From positions 1 through 55,948 of the forward strand of contig JAAUQL010000029.1 of assembly GCA_012033595.1 (NCBI GenBank): a stretch of DNA of 55,948 nucleotides. Direction: 5' to 3'. Origin of the DNA: Cyclobacteriaceae bacterium (lineage in GTDB: Bacteria > Bacteroidota > Bacteroidia > Cytophagales > Cyclobacteriaceae). Made by a program: the position numbers and the translations under genes. The notes beneath the pieces are model-generated. The model made no database searches, had not been told where the DNA came from, and was given only the letters and a program-made list of their open reading frames with translations. Positions 9,526 through 17,333 of this stretch are shown piece by piece (position 1 is the stretch's first letter; each line of letters opens with the position of its first letter).

Positions 9526-11256
9526 ATGAAAAAATCATATAGAATATTGACGCTTCTTCTGGCCATATTTGCAGGAGGTGCATGCAATCAGGTACTCGAC
9601 CTGGAATCCCTATCGGAGCCTACGGATGCCACATTTTTCACCAATGCCCAAGAACTCGATCTTGCCATCACCGGTGTGTACAACTCGGTAATCTGGCAAG
9701 GTGGCTACAGCTTGCCCATGCAAGTAAATATGGACAACGCTGCTACTGACATCGGCCTGGTAAGGGGCGATTATGCCGGCTTTGAAGAACTTGGCGCCGG
9801 GTCGCACAGTGCGTCGACCAATGGATTCAAAAGTGTTTATAGCCATCTTTACCGGGGTATTGGCCGTGCCAACAACCTTTTGCAAAATATGGACAGGGCC
9901 AAAGACGTAGTGCCCGAGGCCGAATTCAATGAAATAAAAGGACAGGCGCTGGTATTGAGGGCATATTTCTACCATTACCTTATAGAACTGTTTGGCGATG
10001 TGCCTTACACTGAGGAATTGGCCAAATCACCGGCAGATGCGCTTTTGCCCAGGGTATCCAAAGCCACCATTGCCGAAACCATCATGGCAGACCTTGATGC
10101 GGCATCTGTTCTATTGCCCGATACACAATCAGACCCCGGCCGAATTACCAAAGGCTTTGCTCAGGGACTCAAGGCGCGGATTGCATTGTACAACGGAAAA
10201 TACCCTGAAGCTGCAAGCTCGGCAAAAGCCATCATTGACCAGAATATTTTTAAACTGGAATCAAATTATGAAAAGCTGTTCTCCAGAGCGGGGGAATCTT
10301 CACAGGAAATTATGTTTGTGATGCCGTTTAAGGAAGGATTTGCCACCACCCAATTTCCTCTGGCTCAGGGTTCCAGAAACCGGGGCGCTTACAGCACCGT
10401 GGTGCCCACCCAATCGATGATCGACAGCTACGAAGCAATCGATGGCTTGCCGATAGATGAGTCAGCTATTTATGACCCATCAAAACCATTCGAAAACAGA
10501 GACCCACGCCTCAAATCTTCTATCATTACCCCTCAAAGCGTATGGGCAGGACTCATCTTCGAATCGCACAAAGACTCAGTCACCTTTATAAATGCCGACG
10601 GCACTCCGGGCGGAGGAAACAAGGATTGCCGTAAAGTATCGTGGCCGGCAGCATTTTGCGGCTATTTGTGGAAAAAATATACCGATGAAGAAGCCCAAAA
10701 GATCAACCAGGTGATCAGCGATCAAAATTTCACCCTTATGCGCTTTGCCGAAATATTATTGATATATGCCGAAGCCAAAGTAGAACTGGGAGAAATCGAT
10801 GCTTCGGTACTTACAGCCATCAACAGGGTTCGGGCACGTGCATATGGGGCTGAGCTTGGCAACACAGCAGCCTATCCCGCTATCACCACCACCGATCAGG
10901 AAGCCCTTCGCATTGTGATCAGGCGGGAGAGAAAAGTGGAACTGGCCAATGAAGGATTTCGTTTGTTCGACATCCGCAGATGGCGCATAGCGGATAAAGT
11001 GGTGCCGGTCACCCTCTATGGTCGCATTCTCAATACGGCTACTGCCACCATGGTACCCTCTATCGATAGCGATGGCTTCGTGTCCTATTCTGGCGTGGAA
11101 AGTCAGTTTGACCTAAACACGGATCAACGATTTCCAAATGCTCAAAACCGCATTTTCACCAACCCGCGAGACTATCTATTGCCTATACCTCAGGCAGAAA
11201 TAGACACTTATCGTGGTCTGGGCTCCACCATAGAGCAAAACCAGGGCGGTTATTGA
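9526..11256 (+). CDS. SusD/RagB-family surface glycan-binding lipoprotein
   Basis: 576 residues. The chosen start, ATG 9526 (MKKSYRILTLLLAIFAGGACNQ), gives a canonical lipoprotein signal with Cys after AGGA; a longer frame extends back into the susC end but is not a signal sequence. SusD features follow: LSEPTDATFFTNAQELDLAITGVYN near the N-terminus, TPR-like helices with GQALVLRAYFYHYLIELFGDVPY, and the C-terminal RRERKVELANEGFRLFDIRRW and NPRDYLLPIPQAEI blocks. It partners SusC, capturing glycans at the surface. It is followed after 6 nt by a long stem-loop that may limit transcription into the downstream enzyme genes. Confidence 0.95.
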   Translation: MKKSYRILTLLLAIFAGGACNQVLDLESLSEPTDATFFTNAQELDLAITGVYNSVIWQGGYSLPMQVNMDNAATDIGLVRGDYAGFEELGAGSHSASTNGFKSVYSHLYRGIGRANNLLQNMDRAKDVVPEAEFNEIKGQALVLRAYFYHYLIELFGDVPYTEELAKSPADALLPRVSKATIAETIMADLDAASVLLPDTQSDPGRITKGFAQGLKARIALYNGKYPEAASSAKAIIDQNIFKLESNYEKLFSRAGESSQEIMFVMPFKEGFATTQFPLAQGSRNRGAYSTVVPTQSMIDSYEAIDGLPIDESAIYDPSKPFENRDPRLKSSIITPQSVWAGLIFESHKDSVTFINADGTPGGGNKDCRKVSWPAAFCGYLWKKYTDEEAQKINQVISDQNFTLMRFAEILLIYAEAKVELGEIDASVLTAINRVRARAYGAELGNTAAYPAITTTDQEALRIVIRRERKVELANEGFRLFDIRRWRIADKVVPVTLYGRILNTATATMVPSIDSDGFVSYSGVESQFDLNTDQRFPNAQNRIFTNPRDYLLPIPQAEIDTYRGLGSTIEQNQGGY

Positions 11257-11262
11257 TTATAT

Positions 11263-11313
11263 TTAATCAGGTCAAGCTGCTGATGACATAGTTCTGCAGC
11301 ATGACCTGATTAA
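11263..11313 (+). terminator. Stem-loop after susD (terminator or attenuating structure)
   Basis: Arms at 11263-11280 and 11296-11313 pair over 12 bp (TTAATCAGGTCA with TGACCTGATTAA), then an A/A mismatch, then 5 bp (GCTGC/GCAGC), with a 15-nt loop. It starts 6 nt after the susD stop and lacks a T-run. Such structures after susCD pairs often set lower expression of downstream genes; that role here is inference. Confidence 0.6.
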
Positions 11314-11319
11314 GTTTAG

Positions 11320-11336
11320 ATTTGCTGGCAGCAAAT
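11320..11336. promoter_or_regulatory. 17-bp perfect palindrome overlapping a possible -7 element
   Basis: ATTTGCTGGCAGCAAAT is a perfect odd palindrome centred at 11328. TAGATTTG at 11317-11324 matches the Bacteroidota -7 consensus TAnnTTTG and overlaps it, but no good -33 TTTG is seen 19 nt upstream. It could be an internal promoter with an operator for the enzyme genes, or simply a hairpin. Confidence 0.35.
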
Positions 11337-11428
11337 GTTGACAAAGCCAAAGCACAGACAACAATGAAAAAGTGCGATTGACAAAAAAAAGTTAATTACG
11401 GGCATTACGTTAAGCGTTATTGAAAATA

Positions 11429-12793
11429 ATGGTACATAAAATGAAAAATAGCCAATTTATTGGGCAGTTCTTCGCCTTCATGGCTTTAGCATGCTTCTCC
11501 TGTATGTCGAGCAATGAAAACACCAGACCTGTGCCACGAGCCGGAGTAGATGAGAGCAGCGCCTATCAGGTTTCGGTAAATGATATGAAGGTATTCACCG
11601 CTCATGAGCCATGTTACGGAGATACCATTTTTGCCACAGCGATCTGTGAAATCGATGGAAAATCCACCATTCGCATCAATTTTAAAGAACAAATCAGCAG
11701 CTACAGCATCAAGCCAAAAAGCAAAGCCATTGCAGGCTGGTTGGAGCACAATACCCTCACTTTTGAAATAGATAAACCACAAATGCTTTTGGTAGAGATC
11801 AATCACGAAAAACCGCTCTTACTGGCCTTGCTTCCCCTAGAACATCACCAACCTGACCCGGAAAGTGCGGATGTGATGTGGTTTGGGCCGGGGATTCATG
11901 AACCCGGACCGATATATCCTACTGATGGTCAAACCATATATTTGGCTCCTGGCGCCCTGGTAAAAGGGCGAATCTATGGCGATGGGGTGAAAAATGTAAA
12001 AGTGACAGGCAGAGGAATATTGGATGCCCGGGGATACACCAGCAAACCAGATAAAATATGTGCAATAGAATTTAAGAATAGTGATCACATTGCCATAGAG
12101 GGTATCGGTCTGCGGGCAGGAGCATGGTGGCAAACCTTGTTTGTAAAGTGCAACGATGTGAGTGTAGGCTGGATGCACCTACTCAGTTTTGGGTTGAATA
12201 ACGATGGAATCGATATAGATGGGGTCACCGATTTTCGAGCTCACGACTGCTTTATCGGCTGTGGCGATGATGGCTTTGGCTGGCATGCGGTAAATGCTGA
12301 AGCCAATGGTGAACCCCCTACTAAAAATTGCCTTGCCGAAAATTGTGTGATTTACAATGTCCATGCCGGCAATGGCCTGCGTGTAGGCGCTTCTATGGAA
12401 ACCACACTTTTCAGGAATATTGTATTTAAAAATATAGATGTTTTGCACCATGCCAATGCCGGTATTCGCAGCGACCATAGCGATTGGGCTTTATGCGAAG
12501 AAATCGTTTTTGAGCACTTTTATATCGAAAAACCAGGCAGACCCATCGAGATTCGCATAGAAAAAACAAGATACAGCAATGACACAGGCTATCGCGATGA
12601 ACGCGGCCACATCAACGGATTGTATTTTAAATATGTGACCGCCAACGGTGGTGAAGTGGTTTTGGAAGGATATGATGATAATCACCTGATCGAAAATGTG
12701 CATTTTATCCAATGCCTGAACGACGGGATACCTCTAGACGATATATCCAAAATCAAAGTAAATAATTTTGTAAAAAACGTGGTTTTTGAATGA
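11429..12793 (+). CDS. Right-handed beta-helix lipoprotein, GH28/GH49-like (polygalacturonase-like)
   Basis: About 455 residues. Possible starts are TTG 11420, ATG 11429 and ATG 11441; all lead into a hydrophobic segment (FMALACFSCMSS) with a lipoprotein-like Cys. After a beta-sandwich N-domain (to about residue 145), a parallel beta-helix carries GH28-like motifs: NNDGIDIDG (compare NTDGxD), GCGDDGFGWHA (compare GDDC) and NGLRVGAS (compare GHGxSIGS), with RIEKTRY (compare RIK). The paired aspartates are present but the GHG histidine is not in its usual place, so the bond cut is uncertain; dextranase-like (GH49) or related activity is possible. It overlaps the next gene by 4 nt (ATGA). Expected to act at the cell surface or periplasm on the PUL glycan. 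Confidence 0.7.
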   Translation: MVHKMKNSQFIGQFFAFMALACFSCMSSNENTRPVPRAGVDESSAYQVSVNDMKVFTAHEPCYGDTIFATAICEIDGKSTIRINFKEQISSYSIKPKSKAIAGWLEHNTLTFEIDKPQMLLVEINHEKPLLLALLPLEHHQPDPESADVMWFGPGIHEPGPIYPTDGQTIYLAPGALVKGRIYGDGVKNVKVTGRGILDARGYTSKPDKICAIEFKNSDHIAIEGIGLRAGAWWQTLFVKCNDVSVGWMHLLSFGLNNDGIDIDGVTDFRAHDCFIGCGDDGFGWHAVNAEANGEPPTKNCLAENCVIYNVHAGNGLRVGASMETTLFRNIVFKNIDVLHHANAGIRSDHSDWALCEEIVFEHFYIEKPGRPIEIRIEKTRYSNDTGYRDERGHINGLYFKYVTANGGEVVLEGYDDNHLIENVHFIQCLNDGIPLDDISKIKVNNFVKNVVFE

Positions 12794-13866
12794 TAAAAAC
12801 AAGGGCAATGCTACTGGCATTTTTGATATTTGCATCTTCCGGCCTGCCAGCCATCCAGGAACCATCAAAAGAAACTGCTTTTGAAATTCAGGCTCAAACT
12901 GGTGTGCAAATACTGGTAGAATTGCGAAGAAACGATCAGCGCATTCCCGATCATTATACCTCACACATCCTTACCCCGGTGTGCGCAGATAGTCTATGCT
13001 ATTTGGTAGAAATCGATATCCAATGGGACTTGCTGGGCAACTACCTCGGCTACCAGGTGCCGGCAGATCGCCCTCTTACCAAGTTTGATCATGAGCCATT
13101 TAGCGCCGACGATTATGCAAAGCTTCACAAAATCCTCGGAGACAAACATTCATTGCTGGCAGACAACAACGTAGCGGATCTCATCGACCACCAAACGCAA
13201 TTGGTTTCCAGTCAGGTAGATGCGATAACAGGTGCCACCAAAAAATCAGTTGAAAGAGCCATTGTTGGCGGTGCAGTGTATAGTACCTTCACGCTCTGGC
13301 ACATCGTAAATGGGGAAATCAGGCAAAAAACCTTGACCCATACCAAAAACTTGCTGAACGACGAGCTTTTAAAATCCTTTCTGAATTCGACGCACTACCC
13401 TTACCATTACTTCGCGATAGATGCACTTTCACCGGACTTATTCGTCAGCTACATGCCAGAAGTACTTGGGCTTATCGGGCACAACAATGTTTTTATTGCG
13501 CGATATGCGCTTGGCAAGCTTCCACCATCAGTTTGGGAAGGAGCCCTTTGGCAAGGGGAATTGATTGGCCTTTATCATCGATTGGATTACAAATCTCAAA
13601 GCCTGTTGCTGGACAAACTGGCGATGGTGGGGGTCAGCAGTGCCAGCATGGATACCCTCGCAACCCAGCTTGATAAGATGAGTGCCGATCAGCTGGAAAA
13701 AATGCAGCTTTTGTTGATGAACAATAAGAACGAAGTATCCCGCCATACCCTCAACCAGATCATTGCATTGGCTAAAAGCGACAATGAAACAGGTGCCCTG
13801 CGCGCTCAAGGCATGCTAAAGGCCATAGGACAGCAAGCAATACTGCAAGAGCATATACTTAAATAA
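12790..13866 (+). CDS. Exported protein with covalent-FMN (DxxTGAT) motif and helical C-terminal half
   Basis: 358 residues with a signal peptide (MLLAFLIFASSGLPA). Residues 144-150 read DAITGAT, an exact match to the Dxx(s/t)GAT flavinylation signature of FMN-bind domains (NqrC/RnfG type), where ApbE attaches FMN to the last Thr, here T150. The preceding 100 residues (YLVEIDIQWDLLGNYLGYQV and on) have the size of an FMN-bind domain, though I cannot confirm the fold. Residues from about 190 look like short alpha-helical repeats. It sits between a beta-helix enzyme (4-nt overlap) and an exported FAD oxidoreductase (30-nt gap), which suggests an electron carrier for the latter. No ApbE gene is in the window. 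If the motif were chance, this would be an uncharacterised secreted protein. Confidence 0.6.
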   Translation: MIKTRAMLLAFLIFASSGLPAIQEPSKETAFEIQAQTGVQILVELRRNDQRIPDHYTSHILTPVCADSLCYLVEIDIQWDLLGNYLGYQVPADRPLTKFDHEPFSADDYAKLHKILGDKHSLLADNNVADLIDHQTQLVSSQVDAITGATKKSVERAIVGGAVYSTFTLWHIVNGEIRQKTLTHTKNLLNDELLKSFLNSTHYPYHYFAIDALSPDLFVSYMPEVLGLIGHNNVFIARYALGKLPPSVWEGALWQGELIGLYHRLDYKSQSLLLDKLAMVGVSSASMDTLATQLDKMSADQLEKMQLLLMNNKNEVSRHTLNQIIALAKSDNETGALRAQGMLKAIGQQAILQEHILK

Positions 13867-13896
13867 TCTGCCAAATAGATAAACTTAAACCCTGAT

Positions 13897-15741
13897 ATGA
13901 TGAAAAAGGCCCTTATTATTACCATTTCGATATTGCTGATGGCAGGCTTTAGCTTTGCCGGGCACACGATTTTCGTTGAAGCCGAGTCATTTGGGCAAAA
14001 AGGAGGATGGGTCATCGACCAACAATCATTTGATGTGATGAAATCTTCTTACCTGCTGGCACATGGCATGGGCAGGCCGTTGGCCGATGCCTCCACCACC
14101 ATCGATATTCCTGCAAAAGGAACTTACTGTATTTGGATCCGGACTAAAGACTGGGCACCATTCCCAAAAGGGCCGGGGCAATTTCAGGTGCTTGTTGATG
14201 GCAAGCCCATCGACAAGGTCTTTGGCGCCGATGGCTCTGCCACTTGGAGCTGGTATGCGGGAGGGGTGCTGGCATTGGATCGGGGCAAGGTAACCCTGGC
14301 ACTTAAAGACCTAAGCGGTTTCGATGGCCGTTGCGATGCCATAGTTTTGAGCAGTGATCCACAGTTTGTACCACCCAACACATTGGATGAGCTTACGGCT
14401 TTTCGCAAAAAAATGCTTGGCCTTGGCGAATATCCGGAAGCGGCAGGCCATTTTGATCTGGTGGTAGTGGGTGGCGGCATGGCTGGCACCTGTATGGCCA
14501 TTTCGGCAGCACGAAAGGGACTAAAGGTGGCATTGATACAAAACAGACCGGTATTGGGTGGCAACAACAGTTCGGAGATCAGAGTACACCTGATGGGTAA
14601 CCTGGACAAAAACCACTACCCCACCCTGGGCAGAATAGTGCGCGAGCTCGACAACGGCGATCCGGGAAATGGCAACCCCGATGCCAAAGCCTATGGCGAC
14701 CAGCGCAAACTTGAAGTGGTAGCGGCAGAGCAAAATATCTCCTTATTTTTGAATACCCATATCTACCAAGTGGAGAAAGAAGGTGATATGATAGTGGCCG
14801 CAGTTGGCCGGCATATCGAAACCAACCGGGAACTGCGGTTTGAGGGCGCGTATTTTGCCGACTGCACCGGCGATGGCACACTGGGCTACCTCGCCGGCGC
14901 CGACTACCGCATGGGGCGTGAAAGTCGCAATGAAACCGGCGAATCTTATGCACCAGTAGTGGAAGACGATTTTACGCTGGGCACCTCCAATCTGTGGGCA
15001 TCATTGCCCACCGACACTGTTTCCAGCTTCCCTCCTACTCCATGGGCCATTCAGTTTTCCGACGAATACCACATCGATGATCATAAGGCCGATTGGCAAT
15101 GGGAGACTGGTTTTGGCAATTTCAATACCATCACCCAGGCAGAGGAGATTCGCGACCACAACCTAAGGGCCATTTATGGCAATTGGTCTTATTTGAAAAA
15201 CAACAAAAAAGAAAAATACGATAAATATGCCCTCGCCTGGGTAGCATATATCGGGGGAAAACGAGAGTCGCGCCGGCTACTGGGTGACCACATCCTTACC
15301 CAGATGGACATTGAGGAAGGTAAACAATATACTGACGGCTGCGTGACCGCCACCTGGACAATAGACCTGCATTTTCCCGAAGCCGAAAATTCAAAATACT
15401 TTGAAGGTGAGGAATTTTTTGCCTCCACCAAACACATCAAAGTACAGCCATATACCATCCCGTATCGCTGTCTGTACTCGCGCAACGTCAACAACCTGTT
15501 TATGGCCGGACGCGACATCAGTACTACCCATGTGGCCTTTGGCAGCACCCGCGTTATGCGCACTTGCGGCATGATGGGCGAAGCGGTAGGCTATGCGGCC
15601 TTACTGGCCAAAAAATACAACACCAGCCCCAGAGGTGTGTATGAACAGCACCTGCACGAGTTCAGACAAATGCTCGGAGGCAATACCCTGGAAATGCTCC
15701 CTGAAGAAATAGATATGGAAATTATAAACAAAAAACCATGA
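13897..15741 (+). CDS. Exported FAD-dependent oxidoreductase with N-terminal carbohydrate-binding-like domain
   Basis: 614 residues. Signal peptide MMKKALIITISILLMAGFSFA is followed by a beta-rich domain of about 135 residues (HTIFVEAESFG, YCIWIRTKDW, WSWYAGGVLALDRGKVTLAL) resembling CBM6/35-like jelly-roll modules. The PF12831-type FAD domain then starts at about residue 187 (DLVVVGGGMAGTCMAISAARKG, RPVLGGNNSSEIRVH). Family blocks GKRESRRLLGDH and FMAGRDISTTHVAFGSTRVMRTC are present. The same catalytic core as the cytosolic enzyme at 4165-6444 is thus deployed outside the cytoplasm and tethered to a sugar-binding-like module. Export of a large FAD enzyme with a Sec-like signal is unusual, as no twin-arginine is visible. 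The stop overlaps the sulfatase start by 4 nt. Confidence 0.82.
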   Translation: MMKKALIITISILLMAGFSFAGHTIFVEAESFGQKGGWVIDQQSFDVMKSSYLLAHGMGRPLADASTTIDIPAKGTYCIWIRTKDWAPFPKGPGQFQVLVDGKPIDKVFGADGSATWSWYAGGVLALDRGKVTLALKDLSGFDGRCDAIVLSSDPQFVPPNTLDELTAFRKKMLGLGEYPEAAGHFDLVVVGGGMAGTCMAISAARKGLKVALIQNRPVLGGNNSSEIRVHLMGNLDKNHYPTLGRIVRELDNGDPGNGNPDAKAYGDQRKLEVVAAEQNISLFLNTHIYQVEKEGDMIVAAVGRHIETNRELRFEGAYFADCTGDGTLGYLAGADYRMGRESRNETGESYAPVVEDDFTLGTSNLWASLPTDTVSSFPPTPWAIQFSDEYHIDDHKADWQWETGFGNFNTITQAEEIRDHNLRAIYGNWSYLKNNKKEKYDKYALAWVAYIGGKRESRRLLGDHILTQMDIEEGKQYTDGCVTATWTIDLHFPEAENSKYFEGEEFFASTKHIKVQPYTIPYRCLYSRNVNNLFMAGRDISTTHVAFGSTRVMRTCGMMGEAVGYAALLAKKYNTSPRGVYEQHLHEFRQMLGGNTLEMLPEEIDMEIINKKP

Positions 15742-17321
15742 GCATGAAAGCATTTTTACTGGAGATGATGGGTCTTGTGGTCATGTTGCCATTGTTGTCA
15801 GCCTGTAAAAAAGACCAGGCCGAAAATGCGGAAAGCCTCCAAAAACCCAATATCATCGTAGTACTGGCCGACGACATGGGCTACTCAGACCTTGGATGTA
15901 CCGGATCGGAAATCGCCACCCCAAACCTGGATCGGCTGGCACAAAACGGCCTATTGTTTACCCACGCCTACAATGCATCGCGTTGTTGCCCCAGTCGTGC
16001 CAGCTTGCTTACCAGACTTTATCAGCACCGGGCAGGGATTGGTTTTATGAATGGTGATATGGGTCTGCCCCAATACCAGGGATACCTCAACGACAAATGT
16101 GTGACCATCGCCGAGGTATTGCAGCAAAGCGGCTACCGCACCTTGATGTCCGGAAAGTGGCATGTAGGCGACAAGCCAGAGCAATGGCCATCAAATCGGG
16201 GTTTTGACCAGTTTTATGGTATTCCTGCCGGTGGTGGTCTGTACTTTTATCCATCAAAATTTGTCAACAGACCCATCTATCGCAATGGCGAGGCCGTCGT
16301 ACCAGATTCGGGCTCCTTTTATTCAACTGATAATTTCACCGATGAGGCCATCGATTTTATAGACAAGGCTAAAGAAACCAACCAGCCTTTTTTCCTATAT
16401 CTGGCCTATATAGCTCCGCACTTTCCCCTACAGGCTTTGCCCGAGGATATACGCAAATACCAGGGCAGGTATGACCAAGGCTATGCAGCAACTCGTGACA
16501 AACGACTTGCTCGCCAAAAAGAACTTAATATCGTGGACAGAGATGTCGTTTTATCCCCGGAGGATTTTCCCGATTGGGAACAGGTGGAGGATAAGGCTAA
16601 GGAAATCAGAAAAATGGAAGTTTATGCCGCTCAGGTCGATCGTTTAGATCAAAATATAGGCAAATTGATTGACTTTCTTCGGCATTCGGGACAGTTGGAA
16701 AATACGGTAATCTTTTTCCTTTCAGACAATGGCGCCAGTGCAGAAACATTTGAGCGGGCTCCCGAAGCGGAAATTGGCACGGCACATTCATTTACATCAT
16801 ATGGTCAACACTGGGCAAATGTAAGCAATACGCCATATCGCATGTACAAAAGCATGGAACATGAGGGAGGCATCATCACCCCTTTGATCGTGTACTGGCC
16901 CAAAGGTATAGCACAAATCGGCAAACTGATCGATACACCGGTGCATATTACCGATATCATGCCTACCTGTCTGGAGCTGGCCAATGCCAGATATCCTGAA
17001 CAATTCAACGCAAAAGACATCCTTCCATGTGATGGGAACAGCATTTTACCCCTTTTCCATTCGCCGAATACTGTGTCCAATAGGCATTTTTTTTGGGAAC
17101 ATATGGGCAACGGAGCTGTCAGAGTGGGCCATATGAAGTTGGTGCGCAGGCACCACCAACCCTGGGAATTGTATGACCTTGGTGCTGATGCTACCGAAAC
17201 GTACGATTTGTCAGGTCAGCATCCGCAGCAAGCCGAAGAATTGCAACAACGATGGCAAAAGTGGGCCGATGAACTCGGCGTGCAACCCTGGCCGATCACA
17301 GACAATAAAAAAGTTGAATAA
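15738..17321 (+). CDS. Sulfatase (S1 family) lipoprotein
   Basis: 527 residues. Lipoprotein signal ends LLSACKKD. The sulfatase N-terminal metal site is clear (NIIVVLADDMGYSDLGC), as is the formylglycine motif C83-C84-P85-S86-R87, where C83 would be oxidised by an anaerobic or FGE-type maturase encoded elsewhere. The usual LTG after the motif is LTR. Later motifs include SGKWHVG and FFLSDNGAS (metal and substrate residues). It hydrolyses sulfate esters, so the PUL substrate is probably a sulfated glycan, typical of algal polysaccharides. ATG overlaps the upstream stop (ATGA), so it is translationally coupled. Confidence 0.93.
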   Translation: MSMKAFLLEMMGLVVMLPLLSACKKDQAENAESLQKPNIIVVLADDMGYSDLGCTGSEIATPNLDRLAQNGLLFTHAYNASRCCPSRASLLTRLYQHRAGIGFMNGDMGLPQYQGYLNDKCVTIAEVLQQSGYRTLMSGKWHVGDKPEQWPSNRGFDQFYGIPAGGGLYFYPSKFVNRPIYRNGEAVVPDSGSFYSTDNFTDEAIDFIDKAKETNQPFFLYLAYIAPHFPLQALPEDIRKYQGRYDQGYAATRDKRLARQKELNIVDRDVVLSPEDFPDWEQVEDKAKEIRKMEVYAAQVDRLDQNIGKLIDFLRHSGQLENTVIFFLSDNGASAETFERAPEAEIGTAHSFTSYGQHWANVSNTPYRMYKSMEHEGGIITPLIVYWPKGIAQIGKLIDTPVHITDIMPTCLELANARYPEQFNAKDILPCDGNSILPLFHSPNTVSNRHFFWEHMGNGAVRVGHMKLVRRHHQPWELYDLGADATETYDLSGQHPQQAEELQQRWQKWADELGVQPWPITDNKKVE

Positions 17322-17333
17322 TCTAAACTCTAT

